From CAVYGM01 sp963768025 (GTDB taxonomy: Bacteria; Bacteroidota; Bacteroidia; Cytophagales; Spirosomataceae), in the NCBI GenBank assembly GCA_963768025.1, contig CAVYGM010000003.1, positions 62,001 through 126,000 on the forward strand: a DNA stretch of 64,000 nt, read 5' to 3'. The notes beneath the pieces were generated by a model. The model was not told where the DNA came from. It saw only the letters and a list, made by a program, of their open reading frames with translations, and searched no databases. Made by a program: the position numbers and the translations under genes. Shown piece by piece: positions 1 through 8,980 of the stretch. Every line of letters begins with the position of its first letter. Position 1 is the first letter of the stretch.

Positions 1-1
1 C

Positions 2-2014
2 CTCTATCGCTCCAATATTCTGGGAGCCGATCTCCGCATCACCAACTACGGAGGTGGCAACACCAGCTGTAAGACCATCGAAAAAGACGTGCTTACCGGA
101 GCGGACGCCGAAGTAATGTGGATCAAGGGATCGGGGGGAGACATAGGTACCCTCAACCGGAAGGGCATCGCCGGCCTGTATACCGAAAAACTACGGGCCC
201 TAAAAAATATTTACCGGGGTCTCGAGAACGAGGACGAAATGGTGGCGTTGTTCTACCATACCCTCTACGATCTGGAAAGTGCCGCGCCTTCCATTGATAC
301 GCCCCTGCACGGCATGTTGCCCTTCAAGCACATTGATCACCTGCACCCTGATGCCCTCATCGCGATCGCCGCCGCCAAAGACAGCGAAGCCATCACCAAA
401 GAGATTTGGGGTGATACCATGGGCTGGGTACCCTGGCAGCGACCGGGCTTTGACCTGGGGCTGCAGCTGGAAAAATGCCTGAACGAAAACCCTGGTATCC
501 GGGGTATCATCCTGGGAAGCCACGGGCTGTTTACCTGGGGCGATACCTCCTACGAATGCTATATCAATAGCCTGGAAGTAATTGAGCAGGCTTCACAATA
601 CATCGAAGACCGCCTGGGTAAAAACCGTCCGGTATTTGGAGGTAAGAAACTAGACGCTCTGGACGAAACTACCCGCAAGAAGCAAGCTGCCCTGCTGGCC
701 CCCATCCTGCGCGGACTTTGTTCCAGCGACAAGCGCATGATCGGTCACTTTACCGACGATCAGCGGGTGCTTGATTTCGTGGGTAGCCACGACCTGGACA
801 AACTGGCTCCGCTGGGTACCTCCTGCCCCGACCACTTCCTGCGAACCAAGATCCAGCCTCTGGTACTTAACCTTGCTCCTGATGCTGATTTGAATGACTC
901 CGAGGAAATAAAAAAACAACTAACCTCCTCCTTTGAAGAATACCGGGCAGGATACAAAAACTATTACGATTCGCACAAGCGTGACAACAGCCCGGCGGTG
1001 CGGGATTCGAACCCCGTAGTGATTCTGTACCCTGGCATAGGGATGTTTACGTTTGCCAAGAACAAGCAGACCGCCCGCGTAGCCGCTGAGTTTTATATCA
1101 ATGCCATCAACGTGATGCGGGGTGCGGAAGCCATCTCTGAGTATACGGCCCTGCCGCGTCAGGAAGCTTTTGATATTGAGTACTGGCTGTTGGAAGAAGC
1201 CAAGTTGCAGCGCATGCCCAAGGAGCAGCCGCTCTCGCGCCGCGTAGCCATCGTGACTGGCGGTGGTGGGGGAATCGGCAAGGCCATTGCTGATAAACTG
1301 GCCGCCGAGGGAGCCTGTGTGGTACTCACCGACATCGCCGAAGACCGCCTGAAAGAAGCCCACGCTACCTACAAGCGCGACGTGTCGGCGTATGCCGCCG
1401 GCGACGTGACGGACGCCGAAGCCGTGGAAGGTACCTTTGAGAAAGCCTGCCTGGAATTTGGCGGGGTGGACATCGTGGTACACTGCGCCGGACTGGCTAT
1501 TTCGAAGCCCCTGGCCGATACTACCCAGAAAGACTGGGATATTTTGCAAAACGTGCTCGTGAAAGGTCAATTCCACATGTCACAGTCGGGCGTGAAGGTG
1601 ATGCGCAAGCAGGGCTTCGGTGGCGATATTGTGAGCATTGCGTCCAAGAACGGCCTGGTGGCTGGTCCTAATAACGTAGCGTACGGTACGGCCAAAGCCG
1701 CCCAGCAGCACATGACCCGCCTGCTAGCTGCCGAGCTGGGACCCGAAAAAATCCGCGTCAATACCGTTAACCCCGATGGGGTGATTGTGGGGAGCAAGAT
1801 CTGGGAAGGTGCCTGGGCCGAAGGACGCGCCAAGGCGTACGGCATCAAGGTAGAGGAACTGCCCGCCTACTACGCCAAGCGCAACCTGATGAACGAGATT
1901 ATCTACCCCGAGGACATCGCCAATGGCGTGTTTGCGCTGGTAGCTATTCTGGATAAAAGCACCGGGAACATCATCAATGTAGATGGTGGCATGGCCAATG
2001 CCTTTGTACGATAA
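2..2014 (+). CDS. rhaEW: Bifunctional rhamnulose-1-phosphate aldolase / lactaldehyde dehydrogenase (5' end outside window)
   Basis: The reading frame is open from base 2, so the start lies upstream of the window; the GTG at 89 is internal. The visible 670 residues contain two modules. The N-terminal ~400 residues are a class II aldolase/adducin-type domain, with an HLHPDALIA segment and a GSHGLFTWGD segment that would supply zinc-binding histidines. From about residue 415 there is a short-chain dehydrogenase with the nucleotide-binding TGGGGGIG loop, a serine in SIASKNG and the YxxxK pair in AYGTAKAA. This arrangement is the known RhaEW fusion: cleavage of L-rhamnulose-1-phosphate to dihydroxyacetone phosphate and L-lactaldehyde, then oxidation of lactaldehyde to lactate. 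The rhamnose isomerase and LutABC genes downstream fit this exactly. Cytoplasmic, no signal peptide visible. This gene has no frame break in the window, unlike its downstream neighbours. Confidence 0.9.
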   Translation, partial: LYRSNILGADLRITNYGGGNTSCKTIEKDVLTGADAEVMWIKGSGGDIGTLNRKGIAGLYTEKLRALKNIYRGLENEDEMVALFYHTLYDLESAAPSIDTPLHGMLPFKHIDHLHPDALIAIAAAKDSEAITKEIWGDTMGWVPWQRPGFDLGLQLEKCLNENPGIRGIILGSHGLFTWGDTSYECYINSLEVIEQASQYIEDRLGKNRPVFGGKKLDALDETTRKKQAALLAPILRGLCSSDKRMIGHFTDDQRVLDFVGSHDLDKLAPLGTSCPDHFLRTKIQPLVLNLAPDADLNDSEEIKKQLTSSFEEYRAGYKNYYDSHKRDNSPAVRDSNPVVILYPGIGMFTFAKNKQTARVAAEFYINAINVMRGAEAISEYTALPRQEAFDIEYWLLEEAKLQRMPKEQPLSRRVAIVTGGGGGIGKAIADKLAAEGACVVLTDIAEDRLKEAHATYKRDVSAYAAGDVTDAEAVEGTFEKACLEFGGVDIVVHCAGLAISKPLADTTQKDWDILQNVLVKGQFHMSQSGVKVMRKQGFGGDIVSIASKNGLVAGPNNVAYGTAKAAQQHMTRLLAAELGPEKIRVNTVNPDGVIVGSKIWEGAWAEGRAKAYGIKVEELPAYYAKRNLMNEIIYPEDIANGVFALVAILDKSTGNIINVDGGMANAFVR

Positions 2015-2030
2015 GAGTCGGTTCGACTTT

Positions 2031-2123
2031 GGATTGAGGTTTGACCGATGAGTTAGGTGACGATTTATCAAAGCCACCTGACTCAGGATTATCACTTTAA
2101 AGTCAAGACTCTAATCTCAATCC
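2031..2123. repeat. Nested inverted repeats between rhaEW and rhaI
   Basis: An outer pair GGATTGAG (2031-2038) and CTCAATCC (2116-2123) encloses an inner pair GAGTTAGGTG (2050-2059) and CACCTGACTC (2075-2084), the inner one with a single G-T type mismatch. It occupies nearly the whole gap between the two genes and ends just before the rhaI ATG at 2130. There is no T-run, so it is not a classical terminator. It may be an mRNA processing or stability structure within the operon; that role is inferred. Confidence 0.45.
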
Positions 2124-2129
2124 TAAATC

Positions 2130-3416
2130 ATGAAAATTACACAAGATCAAATACAGGATTTTAACCAAAAACGAAAAAGCCGATCAGGCCGAAGCCTACG
2201 GGTTTCTGAAACTCTCTTTGGATAAAAAAGGCATCGATGCCGAAAAGATTGTGGATCAGTTGGCCGACTTCCAGGTGGCTATTCCTAGCTGGGCCCTGGG
2301 CTCGGGCGGTACCCGCTTCGGCCGTTTTTCCATCGGGGGCGAACCTACCAACCTGGAACAAAAGATTGACGACATCGGACTGCTGCACGCCCTGACCCAG
2401 ACCGCCGGGGCCGTGTCGCTACACATTCCCTGGGACATTCCCGGCGACGCCAATGCCATCAAGGCCCTGGCCGACAGCCACGGGATCGTGTTTGATGCCG
2501 TTAACTCCAATACTTTCCAGGATCAGGACCGTGCAGGAGCAAAGCTACAAGTACGGCTCCCTGGCCGACCGGCAGCAAGCCGTGCGCGAGCAGGCTGTGG
2601 CGCATAACGTGGAGGTGATTCGCTACGGAAAAGCCTTAGGATCACAATCCCTGACGGTATGGCTGGCGGATGGTGCGAGCTTTCCCGGGCCAGAATAACT
2701 TCCGGAAATCCTTGCAGAACACCCAGCAGTCACTCCGCGACATTTATCAGGAGCTGCCCGCCGACTGGCGCATGTTCATCGAATACAAGCCCTACGAACC
2801 GAATTTTTACAGTACGGTAATTCAGGACTGGGGTACCTCCCTGATGCTGGCCGAAGGCTGCGGCGAAAAGGCATTCTGTCTGGTGGATTTAGGGCATCAT
2901 TTGCCAAACACAAACATTGAACAGATTGTAGCTACTCTGATCATGAAGGGCAAACTAGGCGGCTTCCACTTCAACGATAGCAAGTACGGCGACGACGACC
3001 TGACCGTGGGTAGCATCAAGCCCTACCAATTGTTCCTGATTTTCAACGAGCTGGTATACGGCATGAATCACAACGACGCCAAAAATCCGCCCCTGGCCTG
3101 GATGATCGACGCAAGCCATAACATCAAGGACCCGCTGGAGGATCTGATCCAGTCGCTGGAAGCGATCCAACTGGCGTACGGACAGGCGCTCTTGGTAAAT
3201 ACATCCGCCCTGGAAGCCGCCCAGGCTGATAACGACGTGGTGCTGGGTCAGGAACTCTTACAAGATGCCTACCGTACCGACGTCCGCCCACTAATTCGGG
3301 AAGCACGTTTGCGCCGCGAAGGAGCCTTGAATCCGATTGGGCTGTACCGGAATATGGAGGTAAGGGAAAATTTAATCAAAGAGCGCGGCCTGAAAACCGT
3401 CGCCACGGGACTTTGA
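2130..3416 (+). pseudogene. rhaI: L-rhamnose isomerase, RhaI type, frame broken three times
   Basis: The start is the ATG at 2130. The protein can be read continuously only by changing frame three times: near 2145 (an extra A in a run of five), near 2525, and near 2690. Joined, it gives about 428 residues, normal for the RhaI sugar isomerase family (TIM barrel, metal-dependent). Recognisable segments include FQVAIPSWALGSGGTRFG, SLHIPWD, MFIEYKPYEPNFYSTVIQDW, GGFHFNDSKYGDDDL and AWMIDASHNIKDPLEDL. The reaction is L-rhamnose to L-rhamnulose. No other stop codon interrupts the joined reading, so the breaks are either sequencing indels or very recent mutations. It lies 115 bases downstream of rhaEW in the same orientation, as expected for a rhamnose operon. 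Listed as a pseudogene only because the frame is broken as given. Confidence 0.85.
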
Positions 3417-3421
3417 AATTC

Positions 3422-3527
3422 AATGATAGAATGAGTGAATGATAGAATGAGTGAATAAAACACACTCCATAATCTTATTAAGCCTATACTAATTCATTCT
3501 ATCAATCTATCAATCTATCATTCAAAA
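3422..3527. repeat. Direct and inverted repeats between rhaI and lutA
   Basis: A 16-base unit, AATGATAGAATGAGTG, occurs twice in tandem at 3422-3453. Its partial complement follows at 3494-3504 (TCATTCTATCA, pairing with TGATAGAATGA at 3440-3450 or 3424-3434), and further ATCAATCT units run on to 3520. The RNA could fold in two alternative ways depending on which left copy pairs. No U-tract follows. It ends a few bases before the lutA start at 3533. Function unknown; an operon-internal processing structure is a guess. Confidence 0.45.
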
Positions 3528-3532
3528 TTTCC

Positions 3533-4282
3533 ATGAAAGTAGGTTTATTTATTCCCTGTTACGTCGATCAGTTTTACCCACAGGTGGCGTATAGCTACGC
3601 TGGAACTTTTGGAAAAACACGGGTGTGCAGGTACATTTTCCACCCAATCAAACCTGTTGCGGACAGCCTATGGCCAACTCGGGCTTTGAGCACCTGACGC
3701 ACGGGTGCAATGATCTTGTTCGCCAAAAACTTCCAGGGCTTCGACTACATCGTGTGTCCGTCGGGTAGCTGCATCGTTGCATATCAAAGACCACCTAGGG
3801 GTACCCGAACTCGCCGATAAATGCTACGAGCTGACGGAGTTTCTGACGGATATTCTGCAAGTGAAAGATCTGAACGCCAGGTTTCCCCACAAGGTAGGTC
3901 TTACATCAGAGCTGCCACGGACAGCGAGGACTCAAAATTTCGCAAATGAGCGAACTGAATGCTCCGGCCTTTTCCAAGGTAGGGCAGCTTCTGGATCAGG
4001 TAGAGGGGCTGGAACTGGTGACCCTCGACCGGAAGGACGAATGCTGCGGTTTTGGCGGTACCTTCTGCGTGGCCGAAGAGGCCCTGTCGGTGCGGATGGG
4101 GCAGGATCGGGTGCAGGATCACGTCAAAAATGGCACCCAGGTACTCACGGCGGGCGATATGTCGTGCCTGATGCACATGGAAGGGATTATTCGCCGCGAG
4201 AAGTTGCCCATTAAAGGTGATGCACCTGGCCGAGATACTGAACAGTTCGAAGGTCAAGGAGCCGCAACCCGTAACTCCGTAG
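3533..4282 (+). pseudogene. lutA: LutA-like (Fe-S) oxidoreductase subunit, several frame breaks
   Basis: The gene starts at ATG 3533 with MKVGLFIPCYVDQFYPQ and, when joined, ends at the TAG at 4280-4282. Frame changes are needed near 3590, 3645, 3712, 3770, 3905 and 4216. The repaired protein of about 240 residues carries the cysteine-rich signatures of the LutA/GlpC CCG family: QTCCGQPMANSG, VCPSGSC, LHQSCHGQRGL and ECCGFGGTFCV. With LutB and LutC it would oxidise L-lactate to pyruvate, which suits its place after rhaEW, whose product is lactate. The cysteine motifs are each intact on their own segments, which argues against old decay. The exact indel positions are estimates, good to within about 10 bases. 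Confidence 0.8.
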
Positions 4283-4316
4283 GAACGGCTAACATTCAGC
4301 CGGAACAGACAAAGCG

Positions 4317-5165
4317 ATGAGTACACCGGGGTACTAATTCACCGGTTGTCTTATTTCCTAAACTGGACGTTCAGCTGATTGCATTACTGAAAGACATTGA
4401 CGCCCAGACGACTGGAATAAACCGACCCTGGCTGGCCAATGGACGGTAAAGGATGTAGCCGGTCATCTGCTGGATGGCAATATCGGGCGCTTATCCATGC
4501 TCCGCGACGGGTACTTTGGAACAACTCTGCCCCGGAGATCAAAACCTATCAGGAGCTGTTGGATTACCTGAATAGCCTCAATGCAGAATGGGTAGCGGCG
4601 ATGAAGCGCGTAAGCCCTGCGGTGTTGATTGATTTACTGGCAAAGACAGGAAGGGAATACTGGGAGTACCTTGCCACGCTGGATTTGCCGAGAAGGCGGC
4701 CTTTGCGGTAGCCTGGGCTGGAGAAGATGAATCGGCCAACTGGTTTCACATTGCCCGCGACTATACCGAAAAGTGGCACCATCAGCAGCAGATTCGGGTA
4801 GCGGTAGGAAAGGAGCAAGCGCTTGTATGCCAGAGAGTTTTTTCAACCGTACCTGGAAACCTCGCTGCGGGCGTTGCCTCACCACTACCGGACTATGAAA
4901 ATGGCAAAGGGAACCGTGTTGAAATTCGTCATAGAGGGAGAAACGGACTACGTGGCCTTTTTATATTCGGAAGGAAGCCATTGGCGGTTGCTCAATGCGC
5001 ATGAGGGCGATCCTGACAGCAACTGTGGTGATAAAGCAGGAAATTAGTCTGGCGGATTTTTACCAAAGGAATTACGCCCCGAGACAGCAGAAAACTATGT
5101 GAATAGTTACCGGCAATAAGAGACTGGCTGAAAGAGTAGTGGATATGCTGGCCGTCATGGCCTGA
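4317..5165 (+). pseudogene. Maleylpyruvate isomerase-like / DinB-fold protein, frame broken
   Basis: The joined reading begins at ATG 4317 and ends at TGA 5163-5165, with at least six frame changes (near 4330, 4410, 4520, 4690, 4825 and 5045-5105). The text recovered, including WTVKDVAGHLLDGNIGRLS and ANWFHIARDYTEKWHHQQQIR, is typical of the mycothiol-dependent maleylpyruvate isomerase N-terminal family (DinB-like four-helix bundle). The histidines in GHLLDG and in the EKWHHQQ segment are the usual metal ligands. Bacteroidota do not make mycothiol, so the substrate and cofactor are unknown. The gene sits between lutA and lutB, an unusual position. Family assignment is fairly secure; function is not. 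Confidence 0.6.
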
Positions 5166-5191
5166 GCCTGAGTACTCAAACCTTTAAAGAA

Positions 5192-6549
5192 ATGAATCAC
5201 CCCGAACTAGCCGAAAAATTTATAAAGGATGGCGAACGTACCACCTGGCACGACGAAACGCTGTGGTGTGTGCGGCAGAAGCGCGACAAAGCGGCTTTTC
5301 AGATGCCTGAGTGGGAGGAATTGCGCGAAACCGCTTCCCAGATCAAGCACAATGTACTTTCCAATTTGCACGATTACCTGCTTGCTTTTGAAGAAAAAGG
5401 CGACGGAAAACGGCATTAAGGTACACTGGGCCGCGGATGCACAGGAGCACAACGAAATCGTGTTAAGCTTCTGAAAGAGAATCGGGCGCACAGGCGATGA
5501 TCAAAAGCAAATCCATGCTGACCGAGGAGTGCCACCTGAACGAGTATCTGACCGAGCATGGCGTTGATGTAGTGGATACCGACTTGGGCGAGCGCATCGT
5601 GCAGCTTGCGCGAAGAGCCGCCGAGCCATATCGTACTGCCCGCTATTCACCTCAAAAAGGAGGATGTGGGCGAAACGTTCCACCAGCACCTGGGTACCGA
5701 AAAAGGCAACAAAGACCCCCAATACCTGACCGAAGCCGCCCGCCAGCACCTGCGCGAGAAGTTCGTGACCGCGCAAGGCGGCCCTTACGGGCGTCAACTT
5801 TGCCATTGCCGAAACGGGCGAGTTTGTGGTATGCACCAACGAAGGCAACGCCGACATGGGCGCGCACCTGGCCGATGTACACATTGCCTGCATGGGCTTT
5901 GAAAAAATTATTCCCGCAGCGCAAGCACCTGGGCGTTTTTCTGCGGCTGTTGGCCCGCTCGGCCACCGGGCAACCCATTACGACCTATTCGAGCCATTTC
6001 AAGAAGCCCCGCGCCGGGCAGCAGATGCACATCGTTATTGTGGACAATGGTCGCTCGCGGCAGCTGGGCCGCCGAGGATTTTCGCAATTCGCTGAAGTGC
6101 ATCCGTTGCGGGGCCTGCATGAACACCTGCCCGGTGTACCGGCGTAGCGGCGGACACAGCTACCACAGCGCCGTAGCCGGGCCCATCGGCTCGATTCTGG
6201 CGCCCAATCTGGATATGACGCAAAAATGCCGACCTACCCTTTGCCTCCACGCTTTGCGGCTCGTGCACCAATGTGTGTCCGGTCAAGATCGACATTCACG
6301 AGCAGCTGTACAAGTGGCGGCAAGTGCTGGTACAGGAAGGCCACGTCCCTTTGTCAAAAAAGTGGCCATGCGGGCCATGACCTTCACGCTGTCGCATCCG
6401 GGGGTATTTGGTATGGCCGGAAAGGTAGGTCGTAAGGTCATGGGTATGGCTCCCTTTGTGGTCAGTAACGGCTTGAATCCGTGGTACAAGCAGCGCGAGA
6501 TGCCCGAACCGCCCAAGGAAAGTTTTCGGGAGTGGTATTCAAAAAATAG
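5192..6549 (+). pseudogene. lutB: LutB-like iron-sulfur lactate oxidation subunit, about nine frame breaks
   Basis: Starts at ATG 5192 (MNHPELAEKFIKDGERTTWH). Joined frames give a protein of about 450 residues that matches LutB in order: the CTNEGNADMG segment with its preceding AIAETGEFV, SLKCIRCGACMNTCPVYRR (first 4Fe-4S cluster), GHSYHSAVAGPIGS, then STLCGSCTNVCPVKIDIH (second cluster). Breaks are seen near 5400, 5465, 5490, 5612, 5780, 5920, 6062, 6220 and 6355. The natural stop would be TAG 6547-6549 if one A is missing from the run at 6541-6546; as given, the frame runs into lutC. Role: electron-transferring subunit of the LutABC lactate oxidase. All cluster cysteines are present. Confidence 0.8.
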
Positions 6550-6551
6550 AA

Positions 6552-7138
6552 ATGGACAGTCGAGCAAACATCCTGCACGCCATCGCCCGAAATCAACCCG
6601 CTGCGACGCCACTGCCGGATATGTCGGATTTGGCGGTGGTGGACTACGATACCGTGGAAAAATTTACAACTACTCTCGAAGGCATCGGCGGTCAGGTGAT
6701 GAGATATCGTCACTGTACAGGAAATTGTTCCTTATGTGAAAAGTATTACGCTGACAATCCGCAGCGCATTATTACTACGTGCCGGAGCTTGCGGCAATCG
6801 CCGAAACTAATTGGCAGCACGATGATCCGCATGCTTCGAAAACGTGGAGCTGTGCATTCTGGAAGCGGAGTTTCGGCGTGGCTGAAAACGGGGCCCTGTG
6901 GCTAACCGAAGCGCATATGGGGCAACGTGTAGCCCCCTTTATTACCCAAAATCTGGCCGTAGTTGTGAAAAAAGCCGAAATGGTACCCACCATGCACCAC
7001 GCCTACGACCGCATCGCGCAGCGCCGAGTACCCGTTCGGCCTGTTTCTGGCCGGACCTTCCAAAACCGCTGACATCGAACAGTCGCTGGTACTGGGTGCC
7101 CACGGCTCGCGAAGCATGACGGTGTTTCTTATGAGTAA
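6552..7138 (+). pseudogene. lutC: LutC-like lactate utilisation subunit, frame broken
   Basis: ATG 6552 lies two bases after the inferred lutB stop. The joined protein of about 195 residues ends with segments typical of the LUD domain family: ENGALWLTEAHMGQR, APFITQNLAVVV, EYPFGLFLAGPSKTADIEQSL and VLGAHGSRSMTVFL. Frame changes are needed near 6705, 6775, 6838, 6875 and 7022. The 3' end is uncertain: the final frame stays open to 7238, but family members end just after the TVFL segment, so a stop near 7132-7138 is more likely. Third subunit of the LutABC lactate-to-pyruvate system. Confidence 0.75.
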
Positions 7139-7273
7139 TTTTTTCAGGGTAAATGAGGTAATGATAACGGTTAAGAGTTTTACTCGTAGTTTTAGCAATA
7201 GCTTATTTACAAGCCACTCGTTGTCCCTTCACCTTTGAACGTTAACCTTTTATTCTTTCATCCACTCCTCACT

Positions 7274-8696
7274 ATGATCCTTGACAACATGACCCCTGAC
7301 ACTACTCTTGACGCCTGCCCCTCCCGTTGTGCAGGAATACGAGCGTGAACCCGTTCCGGCCAGCCAATGGAAAGGCTGGAAAAGTTTTTTGGGCATGTAC
7401 GCCGGAGAGCACGCCGCCGGTACCGAATTCGTGATTGGGCCGCTGTTCCTGACGGCGGGCGTCAGTGCGTTCGATTTGCTGGTCGGATTGTTTTTGGGTA
7501 ATCTGTTGGCGGTGCTGTGCTGGAGGTACCTCACGGCGGCCATCGCTACCGACGTCCGTCTGACGCTCTACTACCAACTGGAAAAAATCTGTGGACGTCG
7601 CCTGGTTACGGCCTATAACCTGGCCAACGGGGTACTGTTCTGCTTTCTGGCGGGAGCCATGATTACCGTGTCGGCCACGGCAGTAGGTATACCCTTCAAC
7701 ATGGAAATGCCCAAACTCACCGATACGACCCCCAACGGCATTACCTGGATTATCGTGGTGGTAGCCATCGGAGCGGTGATTTCTATCGTGGCGGCGCGGG
7801 GCTACGATACGGTTTCGAAGTTTGCCAATGTGGCCTCGCCCTGGATGGTACTGGTTTTTCTGGCTTGTGGCGTGGTAGCGTTGAAAGGGCTTGGGGTAGC
7901 TTCGTTCGGGGATTTCTGGGATATATTCGGTGAAGGACGGGAGCCCTTTCCCGGACAAATCAAATACACCTTCTGGCACGTATTGCTGTGGTCGTGGTTC
8001 TGTAATGCGGCCATGCACATCGGTATGTCCGATTTGTCGGTATTCCGCTACGCGAAGCATCCGCGCTCGGGCTGGACTACCGCGGCGGGTATGTACGTGG
8101 GTCACTATCTGGCCTGGATTTGTGCTTGCCTAATGTACGCCTTGTACATTCGCTCGGCCGAAGCCCAAGCTTTGCTGGCGGCGGGTACTGCTCCTCCCGT
8201 TGCGCCCGGTCCTTTGGCGTATGAAGCCGTGGGGGTAGCCGGCCTTGTGTGTGTGGTGGTAGCTGGCTGGACTACCGCCAACCCCACCATTTATCGCGCC
8301 GGACTCGCTTTTCAAGCCATTGCACCCCGTTTTTCTACGGCCAAAGTCACGATTATTGCCGGTACAGTAGCTACCGTTGCTGGTCTGTTTCCCGCATTTG
8401 CTATGAAACTCCTTGATTTTGTGGCCGTGTACGGATTCATTCTGGCCCCCATTGGAGCTATCATTGTCTTCGATCACTACTTTGCCGGTAAGGCAGGTAT
8501 TATTCAGAACTACGCGGAGAAAGTAAATAGTACCTTCAATGTGTCGGTGTTGTTGGCGTGGCTAGTGAGCATGGCAATATTCTATACTCTTTCAATCTAC
8601 CAGGGCATCTTCTTGTCCTTCCTGACGCTGCCTGCCTGGATATTCTGCGGTGTGTTGTATTTGGTACTCAGTAAGTTTTTACAGAAAAAAATATGA
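7274..8696 (+). CDS. NCS1-type (purine/cytosine permease-like) membrane transporter
   Basis: A clean frame runs from a TTG at 7308 to 8696 (462 residues). The preceding ATG at 7274 is in another frame but would give MILDNMTPDTTLD leading straight into APAPPVVQEY if one base near 7313 is extra, so 7274 is the preferred start. About twelve hydrophobic segments are visible. The N-terminal GMYAGEHAAGTEFVIGPLF block resembles the first helix of the nucleobase:cation symporter-1 (PF02133) family. It is not of the RhaT type. As the last large gene of the rhamnose/lactate cluster it may import a related substrate, but the family normally handles nucleobases, hydantoins and vitamins, so the cargo is unknown. 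Its stop overlaps the next gene by four bases. Confidence 0.75.
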
Positions 8697-8893
8697 AGAT
8701 TTTAAAATACATCTCCTACCTGTGCCTGGTAGCCGAAGTTCTGGCTCCGATTCTGTTTTACGCGGACACCCTTACCGATGCCCAAATGAAAATCACGCTT
8801 TTGGCCGTAACGGTGGTCTGGTTTGCAACCGCCTCAACCTGGATGAATAAGGAAAAACCGGAAGCGGAGCTTGAAACCAAATCGCCTATCTGA
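8693..8893 (+). CDS. Small two-helix membrane protein, 66 residues
   Basis: The start overlaps the transporter stop in an ATGA, showing translational coupling. The protein has two hydrophobic stretches (roughly residues 5-25 and 33-50) and a charged C-terminus (NKEKPEAELETK). No family recognised. Tight coupling to the permease suggests an accessory or stabilising subunit, by inference only. Confidence 0.65.
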   Translation: MKILKYISYLCLVAEVLAPILFYADTLTDAQMKITLLAVTVVWFATASTWMNKEKPEAELETKSPI

Positions 8894-8921
8894 GTACTTT
8901 CAGCCAATACGCGATGGGAAC

Positions 8922-8956
8922 AAAAAGGGGAACGGCCAACGGCCGTTCCCTTTTTT
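8922..8956. terminator. Bidirectional Rho-independent terminator
   Basis: A 10-base stem GGGAACGGCC / GGCCGTTCCC with an AAC loop is preceded by five As and followed by six Ts. It therefore serves both the rightward permease unit and the leftward lpxA operon, which converge here. Confidence 0.85.
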
Positions 8957-8980
8957 GTTTTGAATCATACGGATTAAATA

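Noticed and set aside
920..1576. Reverse ORF of 218 residues
   Set aside because: Antisense to rhaEW; no family features.
3424..3520. CRISPR array
   Set aside because: The short ATCAATCT and GATAGAATGAG repeats lack unique spacers of constant length; they are simple direct and inverted repeats.
2130..7138. Programmed ribosomal frameshifting across the rhamnose genes
   Set aside because: The breaks are far too many, in both directions and mostly without slippery heptamers, so errors or mutations are more likely.
7302..8105. Long reverse-strand ORF of 267 residues
   Set aside because: It is antisense to the NCS1-type permease, with low-complexity, histidine- and arginine-rich sequence and no recognisable domain.
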